This document shows, piece after piece, positions 18,247-25,249 of a stretch of DNA of 64,000 nt. Position 1 is the stretch's first letter, and each line of letters begins with the position of its first letter. Below the pieces are notes generated by a model, which saw only the letters and a program-made list of their open reading frames with translations, searched no databases and had not been told where the DNA came from. Source of the DNA: Aquificaceae bacterium (lineage in GTDB: Bacteria > Aquificota > Aquificia > Aquificales > Aquificaceae); assembly GCA_037481935.1 (NCBI GenBank), contig JBBFKQ010000003.1, positions 140,291-204,290 on the forward strand, given 5' to 3'. The translations under genes were made by a program, and so were the position numbers.

Positions 18247-18898
18247 ACCTTCCCTCCGACCTCATAACTACTAGGAGGTTTCTGCCCTCTTTCTTCACTT
18301 CCTCCACCCTGTAGTCGTAGAAGTTTATCCTGTGCAGGTCTGAGAAGGTCAACTTCCATTCGGCCATGAATCGCAACACATAGGCATGATGTCTTGCTGG
18401 ATTTTTAACTCTCATGTCTTTTCTGTAAAACTCAAAACTCAGAACAGACTCTGCGAAGCTAAAGTCAAAAAGGCTCATGTAGGTCTTGCCAAAAAAGGGG
18501 ACCACATGCTTTCCACCAAAAAGTCTTTCAGAAAAATTTTTAAAATGCCCTTTCCAGAAGTCTATGAGCTTCCAGCCCTTATACAGGCTATTCCAGGATA
18601 CAGGTGCAAAGGGCACACAGGCAGAGGGCTTTAAAAGACCATAAAGTGGTGTGAGCACCCATGAATTTTCCTCTATGTATTTAACTACCCCCGGAGGCAG
18701 GACCCACAACTCCAGACTTTCCCAGAAGGGGCCACCAAACCTCCTGTAGAGAGGTGCAAGAGAGCCATCTTTTACAAAGTCTTTCTCAATGGACCTTGCA
18801 AGGGGTTCAAACTCCTCAAGGCTGAACCTGCTCTTATCACAATTCTTAAAAGCCAGCCTCTTCTGAAGAGGGCTGTAAGGAAGGAGAAAAAGGAACAT
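18236..18898 (-). CDS. YaaA-like (DUF328) protein
   Basis: This 220-residue protein resembles the peroxide-stress YaaA family in order of motifs: SWVLTPLYGLLKPSACVPF matches the family's LSGLYGLLRPLDLI segment, followed by IDFWKGHFKNFSERL and a C-terminal DMRVKNPARHHAYVLRFMAEWK that matches the family's ARGxMARFI segment. YaaA has a DNA-binding fold and limits hydroxyl-radical damage by lowering free iron in E. coli. It is somewhat short (family about 250) and divergent. It is coupled to the GT2 gene by an 11 bp overlap. Confidence 0.55.
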   Translation of the reverse strand: MFLFLLPYSPLQKRLAFKNCDKSRFSLEEFEPLARSIEKDFVKDGSLAPLYRRFGGPFWESLELWVLPPGVVKYIEENSWVLTPLYGLLKPSACVPFAPVSWNSLYKGWKLIDFWKGHFKNFSERLFGGKHVVPFFGKTYMSLFDFSFAESVLSFEFYRKDMRVKNPARHHAYVLRFMAEWKLTFSDLHRINFYDYRVEEVKKEGRNLLVVMRSEGRYEL

Positions 18899-18915
18899 GT
18901 CTAAAATTATAAGGC

Positions 18916-19665
18916 ATGAGGCTCAAAAAACATCTCGGTCAGCATCTTCTGGTAGCAAAGGGTGTGCTGGAACGAATAGCAGACTTCCTGCAGGTGGAAG
19001 AGGGGGATGTGGTGGTTGAAATAGGTCCGGGCACGGGTAATCTTACAAAGGAATTACTCAAAAAACCCCTCAAAGAGCTTCACCTTCTGGAGGTAGACCC
19101 CCAGATGGTAGGGATACTTGAAGGAAACATAAGGGACAGCAGGGTAATTATACACAGGGCGGATGCAACCCTTTTTGACCTCTGCTCTCTGGGAGAAAGG
19201 CTTAAGGTGACAGGAAACCTTCCTTACAATGTGGCAAGCCTGATACTGGAAAACACAGTCTTTCATCACGGGTGCATACCCCTGGCAGTATACATGCTAC
19301 AGAAGGAAGTGGCTGAGAAGCTCCAGAAGGGCCCTTCCTGGCTCTCCACCTTTGTCCGAACCTTTTACAGAGTAGAGTATCTCATGAGCCTGCCAGGCAG
19401 GTTTTTTAGGCCACCTCCCAGAGTTCAGTCTGGACTCGTCAGGCTCCTGAGAAAGGAGACCATCCCGGAGATTGACCTGAGAGACTACAAGAAATTTCTT
19501 ACAGGGCTTTACTCCATGAGAAGGAAGGCACTCAAGAACAAACTTCCAGAGGAACTTCTCTTTCAGACAGGTATTGACCCCATGCGTAGAGTGGACTCTC
19601 TACAGCCAGATGAAGTTTTTATGCTTTATAATATCCAGAAAAAACCAAGAGGTGAAAGACCATGA
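18916..19665 (+). CDS. rsmA: 16S rRNA dimethyladenosine transferase KsgA/RsmA
   Basis: The 249-residue protein has the SAM-binding motif VVEIGPGTGNLTKELL, the catalytic NLPYNVAS (N-L-P-Y) and the C-terminal FFRPPPRVQSGLVRL segment. It dimethylates two adjacent adenines in helix 45 of 16S rRNA. The first residues RLKKHLGQHLL are diagnostic. A TAAAAT lies eight bases before the ATG with no Shine-Dalgarno sequence, so the message may be leaderless. It overlaps speE by 4 bp and diverges from the YaaA-like gene, 17 bp away. Confidence 0.95.
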   Translation: MRLKKHLGQHLLVAKGVLERIADFLQVEEGDVVVEIGPGTGNLTKELLKKPLKELHLLEVDPQMVGILEGNIRDSRVIIHRADATLFDLCSLGERLKVTGNLPYNVASLILENTVFHHGCIPLAVYMLQKEVAEKLQKGPSWLSTFVRTFYRVEYLMSLPGRFFRPPPRVQSGLVRLLRKETIPEIDLRDYKKFLTGLYSMRRKALKNKLPEELLFQTGIDPMRRVDSLQPDEVFMLYNIQKKPRGERP

Positions 19666-20504
19666 TGGACACCTTCTTCATGGAAAGAGACCCATATGCT
19701 CCCATAAGACACTGCTATCCCATAAGCAATGTGCTTTACCACGGCAAGAGTGAGTATCAGGAGATAATGGTGGTGGAGTCACCCCACTTTGGAAGAATCC
19801 TTGTCCTTGACGGCGTAGCTCAGTGCGATGAACGCTATGAGTTCATATACCACGAGTTTATGGCGCATGTCCCCCTCTACGCACACCCAAACCCCGAGAA
19901 CGTTCTTATAATAGGTGGTGGGGATGGTGGAGTTCTCAGAGAGGTGCTCAAGCATCCAGAAGTCAAGAGGGCAGTGCTGGTAGACATAGACAGGGAGGTT
20001 ATAGAAGTATCCAAAAGGTTTCTTCCCACAATGGCAGGTGCCTTTGAAGACCCGAGGGCGATAGTGCTGAACGAGGACGGCTACAGATACATACAGGACT
20101 ATGAATCTGAGTTTGATGTGATAATAGTGGACTCTACAGACCCGGTGGGCTTCGCCCATGTGCTTACAACGGAGGAGTTTTTCAAGTATGTATACAGAGC
20201 TCTCAAGGAGGATGGTATTTACGTGGGTCAGACAGAGTCCATACACTACCACATTGAGATAGTAAGGAGAATACAGAAGGCGCTGAAAAAGGTTTTTCCC
20301 GTGGTAGACCTATATACGGCGGTAATACCGGGCTACGCAGGCTACTGGTGGACCATGTCCATAGGTTCAAAAAAGCATCCTGTAAGGGAGCCCTCAAGGG
20401 AAGTAAAAGTTCATACAAAGCTTTATTCTGCAGACATGCACAGGTATGCCTTTTTGCCTGAAAGTTTTTACAGCAGGCTCATATCAGGCGAGTATGTGTT
20501 TTAA
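19662..20504 (+). CDS. speE: Polyamine aminopropyltransferase (spermidine synthase)
   Basis: The 280-residue protein has the SpeE fold: YHGKSEYQEI, VLDGVAQCDERYEFIYHEF, VLIIGGGDGGVLREV for decarboxylated SAM, VDIDREVIE and IVDSTDPVG with the catalytic aspartate. It transfers an aminopropyl group to a polyamine, releasing methylthioadenosine. In hyperthermophiles these enzymes often make longer polyamines; which acceptor is used cannot be read from sequence. It overlaps rsmA by 4 bp and the opposing RNase H-like gene by 4 bp. Confidence 0.93.
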   Translation: MMDTFFMERDPYAPIRHCYPISNVLYHGKSEYQEIMVVESPHFGRILVLDGVAQCDERYEFIYHEFMAHVPLYAHPNPENVLIIGGGDGGVLREVLKHPEVKRAVLVDIDREVIEVSKRFLPTMAGAFEDPRAIVLNEDGYRYIQDYESEFDVIIVDSTDPVGFAHVLTTEEFFKYVYRALKEDGIYVGQTESIHYHIEIVRRIQKALKKVFPVVDLYTAVIPGYAGYWWTMSIGSKKHPVREPSREVKVHTKLYSADMHRYAFLPESFYSRLISGEYVF

Positions 20505-20941
20505 TACTTGCCGGTGATGTAGTCTGCTACGGTTTTCGCTGCTATGGAATGGGGCTTTACCACCGGCTTTAGTCCCTGTGCAAGCACGTAGCCAATGGCT
20601 TCTTTGAGTATGACGCTGGAGTTATGTTCTGGGTTGGGGTTTATGTCGAGGTGGACCTCAAAGGGTCTTTTGCCCACCACCTCCGATATTTCAAGGGCGA
20701 GGTAAACTGCCCTGCTCACCTCCTCCAGAAGCCTCTGTCTGAGAGACCTTATCCTGCTTACCCTGTCCACCCTCCAGAATATTTTTGCACCCCTGCAGGA
20801 ATCTATGTGGACAACCACAACGGAGACAAAGACTGTGTAATTTTTCACCTGTCTTGAGTCACAACCTACGTAGACTGCAGTTTTTTCTGATGTCCTTTTT
20901 ATGAACTCTTTTATCTCATCAACATCCCTTATCAGGGGCAT
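20501..20941 (-). CDS. RNase H-like protein (YkuK/DUF458 family)
   Basis: The 146-residue protein matches the small YkuK family (COG1978), which has an RNase H-like fold: VYVGCDSRQVKNYTVFVSVVVVH near the start gives the first acidic residue, EVHLDINPNPEHNSS the next, and KPHSIAAKTVADY ends the protein. The biological role of the family is not known to me. It is the last gene of the fur operon, 9 bp after the upstream stop, and ends against speE. Confidence 0.75.
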   Translation of the reverse strand: MPLIRDVDEIKEFIKRTSEKTAVYVGCDSRQVKNYTVFVSVVVVHIDSCRGAKIFWRVDRVSRIRSLRQRLLEEVSRAVYLALEISEVVGKRPFEVHLDINPNPEHNSSVILKEAIGYVLAQGLKPVVKPHSIAAKTVADYITGKY

Positions 20942-20950
20942 GTAAATATT

Positions 20951-21286
20951 TTAGCTCTTATCCGGGTAGGGTTTGAAGTCCACATCCTTGTAGTATGTGG
21001 GACGGAAAAATATCCAGTGTTTGAGGTTTTCAGGAGTCTTTGAGTAGCAGATTTCGCACAGAAGCCCTTCCTCCACTAGCTTTGAGTTGTCATCGCAACA
21101 GTCAGTCAGGTTCCAGAACTCGTAGTTGTCATGGAATATGAGCCTGCTGCAGCCAAGGCACTCATATAGCCTGCAGTCCTTTGAGGAGAGAAACTCCTCA
21201 AGCTCCATGCCTTCTGGAAGCTCTTCCAGCTCAAAGACATTCTTTAAAAACTCCTTCTGCTTTGTGCTGAGCTCACCTACTTTCAT
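20951..21286 (-). CDS. Unrecognised 111-residue cysteine-rich protein
   Basis: No family is recognised. Eight or so cysteines occur in pairs (CRLYECLGC, DCCDD, LLCEICYSK), suggesting a zinc-ribbon or other metal site. The protein is acidic and soluble. It lies between the lytic transglycosylase gene (6 bp) and the RNase H-like gene (9 bp) and so belongs to the fur transcript; a link to metal homeostasis would be speculation. Confidence 0.55.
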   Translation of the reverse strand: MKVGELSTKQKEFLKNVFELEELPEGMELEEFLSSKDCRLYECLGCSRLIFHDNYEFWNLTDCCDDNSKLVEEGLLCEICYSKTPENLKHWIFFRPTYYKDVDFKPYPDKS

Positions 21287-21292
21287 GACACC

Positions 21293-21808
21293 TCACCTGA
21301 AAAGGGATACTTTCTCAAACACCCCTCTAACGTAATCCCAGTTCTGGGCTCTGAGCCCGTTGTATGCCTTCACCGCCATGACCCAGTTGCCAAACCTCTG
21401 GAAGTTCTCGTATAGTATCCTTGCACCGAGCTCTATGTTGGTCTCTACGTCAAAGAGCTGGTCGGGGTCTGTGATACCGTATTCTTTCATGAGCCTTAAG
21501 TTGTGCTGGTAGTTTACCTGCATAAGACCTCTGTCCTCTGTGCCATCCCTGTTTCTGTTGTAGGCGCTAGGGTTGAAGTTGCTCTCTTGCTTTATTATGG
21601 CAAGGATTAGCTCTTCTGGGATGTTATACTTCTGGGAGACCTCCTCCACCTTTGCCCTTATTCTGGCATCCACGGGAAGGCTCTCTTTTTTGATAAGCTC
21701 CTGCTGTTTTTCTATGGCTGAGCTGAGGTAGGAAATAAAGTCTTGTCCAGACCTTATGTGCTCTGCCCTTGTGGTCTTAAGCTCTAACCTCCATCCTTCT
21801 ATTCTCAT
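21293..21808 (-). CDS. Lytic transglycosylase-like protein without signal peptide
   Basis: Residues about 55-171 form a SLT domain: YNIPEELILAIIKQESNFNPSAYN carries the catalytic glutamate in KQES, followed by RGLMQVNY and MAVKAYNGLRAQNW. It cleaves the glycan strand of peptidoglycan. The start at 21808 has AAGGAAG just before it; the longer open frame upstream only overlaps fur out of frame. From this start there is no signal peptide or anchor helix, unusual for an enzyme that acts in the periplasm; export by another route or a hidden non-ATG start are possible. It overlaps the 3' end of fur by 32 bp. Confidence 0.82.
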   Translation of the reverse strand: MRIEGWRLELKTTRAEHIRSGQDFISYLSSAIEKQQELIKKESLPVDARIRAKVEEVSQKYNIPEELILAIIKQESNFNPSAYNRNRDGTEDRGLMQVNYQHNLRLMKEYGITDPDQLFDVETNIELGARILYENFQRFGNWVMAVKAYNGLRAQNWDYVRGVFEKVSLFR

Positions 21809-22250
21809 GCTTCCTTTCCTTGCATTCAGAACATATGCCGAAAATCTCAAGCCTGTGATTGATGGGCGTAAAGTTGTGTTCTTCACATACCCTGTCCTGA
21901 AGCTCCTCAATCTCTTCCCTGTAGAACTCTATTATCTTTCCACACTCAACGCATATGAGATGTTCATGGTGTGGCTTGCCTGCCACAAACTCGTAGATGG
22001 TTCTGTTGCCCAGCTTTATAACTTCCCTTATGGCTCCAAACTCCTGAAGAAGTCTGACTGTTCTGTAGACGGTGGACCTGCTGGCAATGGACCTGTCCTG
22101 GTTGGCAATCCAGCGCACAAGCTCTTCTATCTCAAAGTGGGGACCATAGCTGGCTATCTTGTCTATTATCTCAAACCTCCCTTTTGTTATCTTATGACCA
22201 CTCTGTCTCAGAAACTGCTCAAACTTCTGCTTTAACTCTTCAAGCTGCAT
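21777..22250 (-). CDS. fur: Fur-family metal-responsive repressor
   Basis: The 157-residue protein shows the winged-helix domain (GHKITKGRFEIIDKI ... RSTVYRTVRLLQEFG), the HHEHLICVECGKIIEF metal site with C-x2-C and a C-terminal FGICSECKERKHEN with a second C-x2-C. This is the Fur/PerR/Zur layout with a structural zinc. Which metal it senses cannot be told. TATATTAT lies a few bases upstream of the ATG with no Shine-Dalgarno sequence, suggesting a leaderless message. thiE diverges 48 bp away. Confidence 0.92.
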   Translation of the reverse strand: MQLEELKQKFEQFLRQSGHKITKGRFEIIDKIASYGPHFEIEELVRWIANQDRSIASRSTVYRTVRLLQEFGAIREVIKLGNRTIYEFVAGKPHHEHLICVECGKIIEFYREEIEELQDRVCEEHNFTPINHRLEIFGICSECKERKHENRRMEVRA

Positions 22251-22298
22251 GGCATATAATATAAGCTAACTGAATATCATTTGCAACAGGAGGAAAGG

Positions 22299-22961
22299 AT
22301 GAAAAAGCCAGAGCTTACCCTCTATCTTGTTACCGACGACAAGTTCTTTCAGGACAGAGACCTTGTGTCCACTATAGAGTCTGCCATAAGGGGAGGTATC
22401 ACCGCCCTTCAATACAGGTTCAAAAACAAGCCTGCAAGGCAGATGTACGAGGAGCTTCTTGTCCTGAGAGAGCTCACAAAAAGATACAATGTTGACCTTG
22501 TAGTCAACGACAGGGTTGACCTTGCCCTTGCGGTGGAGGCGGATGGGGTGCATGTGGGTCAGCAGGACCTTCCACCCGATGTGGTCAGAAAGCTCGTGGG
22601 AGACAGGATGTATATAGGATACTCTGTCAATTCTGTGGACAAGCTGAGGGAGGTGGAGCACCTTCCCATAGACTACATAGGCTTTGGCTCCGTTTACGAG
22701 ACTACCACAAAGGAAAACTACAGGCTGGTTGGGCTTGAGGGACTGCGTCAGGCAGTAAAGCTCACCTCCAAGCCCGTAGTTGCCATAGGAGGCATAACCC
22801 ACTACAGGGTAGCGGAGGTGCTTTCTGCAGGTGCAAAGGGCATTGCGGTGGTCTCTGCGATCCTCGGTTTTGAGGATGTGGAAAAAGCCACAAGAAGCCT
22901 TGTGGAGGCAATGAAAGGCTACTACAGGAAGTCTCTTCATGAAGGTGCTTTATCTCCTTGA
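22299..22961 (+). CDS. thiE: Thiamine-phosphate synthase
   Basis: ThiE joins the pyrimidine and thiazole phosphates to give thiamine phosphate. The 220-residue TIM barrel shows LYLVTDD, ALQYRFKNK (Q-x-R-K type), LVVNDRVDLALAVEADGVHVGQQDLP, GYSVNS, YIGFGSVYETTTKEN and VAIGGI. The ATG at 22299 follows AGGAGGAAAGG; an upstream TTG overlaps that site. No TPP riboswitch is visible in the short gap to fur. The 3' end overlaps the exonuclease gene by 23 bp. Confidence 0.95.
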   Translation: MKKPELTLYLVTDDKFFQDRDLVSTIESAIRGGITALQYRFKNKPARQMYEELLVLRELTKRYNVDLVVNDRVDLALAVEADGVHVGQQDLPPDVVRKLVGDRMYIGYSVNSVDKLREVEHLPIDYIGFGSVYETTTKENYRLVGLEGLRQAVKLTSKPVVAIGGITHYRVAEVLSAGAKGIAVVSAILGFEDVEKATRSLVEAMKGYYRKSLHEGALSP

Positions 22962-23808
22962 CGGTTCAGCCTTTCTCTACAGGAGCTTTTTTGCCCTTCC
23001 TCTCCTTTCCACTAAGTCTGGCTTTCCAACCGGTGCCATATACGGCTTTATGAGAGCTGTTTTTGCCCTTCTGAAAACGGAAAAGCCTCTATACTTTGCC
23101 GTAGCCTTTGACTACCCAGCACCCACAAAAAGAGAAGAGTTTTACAGGGAATACAAGGCAAAAAGACCTGCCATGCCCGACCCCCTCAGAGTGCAGATAC
23201 CCGTGATAAAGGAGCTCACAGGGCTTATGGGAATAAGAATATACGAAGTTGAAGGTTACGAGGCGGACGATATAATAGCCACTTTGTGCTGGTGGGCTCT
23301 TGAGAGGGATTTTTCAGCAAAGGTATATTCGCCTGACAAGGATATCCTTCAGCTCGTGAGTGAGAGGTTTGTGGTGATAAATCCCATAAGCGGTGAAGTC
23401 TTTGACAGGAAGAAGGTTATGGAAAAGTTTGGCGTCCCGCCTGAGAAACTGAGAGACTACCTTGCCCTTGTGGGCGACAAGGTGGACAACATAGAGGGAG
23501 TTAAGGGCATAGGTCCAAAGACCGCCATTAGGGTTCTTGAAAGGTATGGAAGCGTTGAGAATATTCTCAGAAACTGGGATGAGTTTTCTTCAGCCTTTCC
23601 TTATGCAAAGAAAGAAAGCCTTGAGCTGGCACTGAACCTGCTGGAGCTTCAGAAGGTGGAAGGGCTCGCCGTAGAGGAGGAGGACCTCATGCTGAGAAAG
23701 CCAGATTACGAGGCTCTCAGAAGAAGGCTTGAAGAGCTTGAAATGAAAAGCCTTATAAAGGAGCTGGAAAACCTTTCAAAGGTTCAGGTGCAGAAGAGCC
23801 TCTTTTAG
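22939..23808 (+). CDS. Stand-alone 5'-3' exonuclease (PolA N-terminal domain homologue)
   Basis: The 289-residue protein corresponds to the FEN-like domain that is usually the N-terminus of DNA polymerase I: YLLDGSAFLYRSFFA, AFDYPAPTKREEFYREYKAKRPAMP, YEVEGYEADDIIATL with metal aspartates, VYSPDKDILQLV and the H3TH motif KVDNIEGVKGIGPKTA. It would remove RNA primers and flaps during lagging-strand and repair synthesis. There is no polymerase domain. AGGAAG lies 7 bases before the ATG, which is inside thiE. It ends against flgF. Confidence 0.92.
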   Translation: MKVLYLLDGSAFLYRSFFALPLLSTKSGFPTGAIYGFMRAVFALLKTEKPLYFAVAFDYPAPTKREEFYREYKAKRPAMPDPLRVQIPVIKELTGLMGIRIYEVEGYEADDIIATLCWWALERDFSAKVYSPDKDILQLVSERFVVINPISGEVFDRKKVMEKFGVPPEKLRDYLALVGDKVDNIEGVKGIGPKTAIRVLERYGSVENILRNWDEFSSAFPYAKKESLELALNLLELQKVEGLAVEEEDLMLRKPDYEALRRRLEELEMKSLIKELENLSKVQVQKSLF

Positions 23809-24527
23809 AAGCTCTGGTTGAACCTCTCGTATATGGCGTCAAGAGACCTTATGAGATTTGAATAAACCTCGTGAGCTCTGTGAGTCTGAATAAGCTGAGC
23901 CATCTCAAGGATGGGGCTGGCGTTGGAGAGCTCAAGAAAGCCCTGCCTGAGCCCGAAGCCCTGAGCGGGCTGAGCCTGACCGGTAAAGAGGTCTCTTCCT
24001 GCCTTCTGGGGGTTCTGGAGGTCAAAGATACCCAGCGTGGCAACCTGCTGACCGTTCACAAAAACGGAGCCATCCACACCAAAGGTAGGCTGACCTTCCA
24101 GCCTTATCTCGTTGAGATTGCTGTCCAATACCCTGTAGCCCAGCTCGTTCACAAGAAAGCCCTCACTGTCCAACCTGAGGTTTCCCTTTCTGGTGTAAAA
24201 CACCTCCTGACCCCTTCTCACTGCAAAAAAGCCCCTTCCTTCTATGGCAAGGTCAAGGGGATTGCCCGTCTGCCTTATGGCACCCTGAGAGAGGTCTGTA
24301 AAGACCCTTTCTACTACCGGGTAGAGGAAGTTGTTGGTAGGGTTCTGAGGGTCTGTGTCCTGAATCCTCTGACCGCCAGGGGTTTCCCACAGGCTGGCAA
24401 GAAGAAGGTCTCTTTTGAAGGCTGGAGTGTCTGCGTTGGCAAGGTTGTTGGTAATAACATCCAGCTTTCTCTGCTGAAGTAGCATCCCACTTGAGAGTAT
24501 GTAGAGGGGCTGATATTCAATAGCCAT
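23805..24527 (-). CDS. flgF: Flagellar basal-body rod protein FlgF
   Basis: The 240-residue protein has the N-terminal rod signature SSGMLLQQRKLDVITNNLANADTPAFKRD and the C-terminal FlgE/F/G segment ending VYSNLIRSLDAIYERFNQSF, with the central hook-basal body region DLAIEGRGFFAVRRG. The length favours FlgF over FlgG (about 260). It forms part of the proximal rod. It stands alone here, without flgG, which in many genomes follows directly. The ATG has AAGGG immediately before it and GAGGG 5' of that. Confidence 0.85.
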   Translation of the reverse strand: MAIEYQPLYILSSGMLLQQRKLDVITNNLANADTPAFKRDLLLASLWETPGGQRIQDTDPQNPTNNFLYPVVERVFTDLSQGAIRQTGNPLDLAIEGRGFFAVRRGQEVFYTRKGNLRLDSEGFLVNELGYRVLDSNLNEIRLEGQPTFGVDGSVFVNGQQVATLGIFDLQNPQKAGRDLFTGQAQPAQGFGLRQGFLELSNASPILEMAQLIQTHRAHEVYSNLIRSLDAIYERFNQSF

Positions 24528-24560
24528 CCCTTACCCTCTTCAGATAGATTTACCCTTAAG

Positions 24561-24728
24561 TTAGGTCTGAGCTCCTTCAGTGTCAAGAGCTTCATCTCCC
24601 AGCCTTGCGAGGATTTCCGCCCCGAGCTCTGCGGATGGAAAGGAAGTAGGGAGGAGCTCTCTTACTGGTCTCTTTTGAGGACATTGGGTAAGTCTAACAC
24701 AGACAGCGTAATATCCCTTACGGTGGGC
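24561..24728 (-). pseudogene. Possible gene remnant: 55-codon open frame without a start codon
   Basis: On the minus strand just upstream of flgF, 55 codons are open between two stops and read like native protein (for example PTSFPSAELGAEILARLGDE near the end), with the codon habits of the neighbours (AGA/AGG, CTC). No ATG, GTG or TTG occurs in the frame. It may be the tail of a gene whose front has been lost or frameshifted, or chance. No family is recognised. Confidence 0.3.
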
Positions 24729-25018
24729 TTAAAACCCGAAAATGCACCTCAATTGAAACCGCATTTATAAAGGCTCGTCTATACCCCACCCCCTTCAAAA
24801 AGGGTTTCTTTGCCGAAGACCGGCGGTCGTGCAAATCTGAGCATGTTATTGTCAAATTCAAAACCTTGATAATCAAAGACCCAAAACCTGCAGCATCAAA
24901 GCATAAAAGCATCACAGCATCATGATACTCTGGCATCAGAACATCAGCCCACCCTATTCAGTTGCCAAAATGTCAAGGGGCTTTCTGCCCCTTATATGCA
25001 CCCTAAATTATAGCACCT
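24729..25018. other. Intergenic stretch with short GCATCA repeats, no gene seen
   Basis: About 290 bp contain no convincing coding region. Between 24893 and 24945 the hexamer GCATCA (once ACATCA) recurs about five times at irregular 7-24 base spacing. The stretch also has CTTCAAAAAGGG and GACCGGCGGTC local symmetry, and a stable hairpin at 24975-24993. A minus-strand open frame here (24718-24936) lacks a ribosome-binding site and runs through the repeats, so it is not called a gene. Confidence 0.45.
24975..24993 (-). terminator. Hairpin after the LapA/argH operon
   Basis: AAGGGGC and GCCCCTT form a perfect 7 bp stem with the 5-base loop TTTCT, 26 bases beyond the stop of the leftward lapA-like gene. 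There is no long U-run (minus strand continues TGACATTTTGG), so termination here may be inefficient or factor-assisted. Confidence 0.45.
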
Positions 25019-25249
25019 TCAAAGGTGTTTCAGCAATCTGCTTATCAGTGCAAGCACATAGCCTGTAAGTATTCCCAGTAAAAAGCTCAGCACTACAAGA
25101 AGTCCCAGAGACATCTCCGGAACCATGTAATAGATGCCCCTGTAGGCAGGAGTAAGCACAAGCACCACCTTCTGCTGGTTGAGGAACACAAGCATTCCAA
25201 GAAAACCTGCAAATAGGAAGAGCAGTATAAAGCCTAAGAGCATTTTCAT
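25019..25249 (-). CDS. LapA-like small membrane protein (DUF1049)
   Basis: The 76-residue protein has two membrane helices (about residues 4-22 and 45-70) separated by the loop FLNQQKVVLVLTP, which fits the LapA/YciS domain found in lipopolysaccharide-assembly proteins and many small membrane proteins. The tetratricopeptide partner LapB is not adjacent. The start overlaps the argH stop by 4 bp. Confidence 0.65.
   Translation of the reverse strand: MKMLLGFILLFLFAGFLGMLVFLNQQKVVLVLTPAYRGIYYMVPEMSLGLLVVLSFLLGILTGYVLALISRLLKHL

Noticed and set aside
22251..22298. Possible TPP riboswitch before thiE
   Set aside because: The gap to fur is under 50 bp and none of the conserved TPP-aptamer segments is present.
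24718..24936. A 72-codon minus-strand open frame upstream of flgF
   Set aside because: No ribosome-binding site, runs through the GCATCA repeats and a stop-rich region, and resembles no protein.
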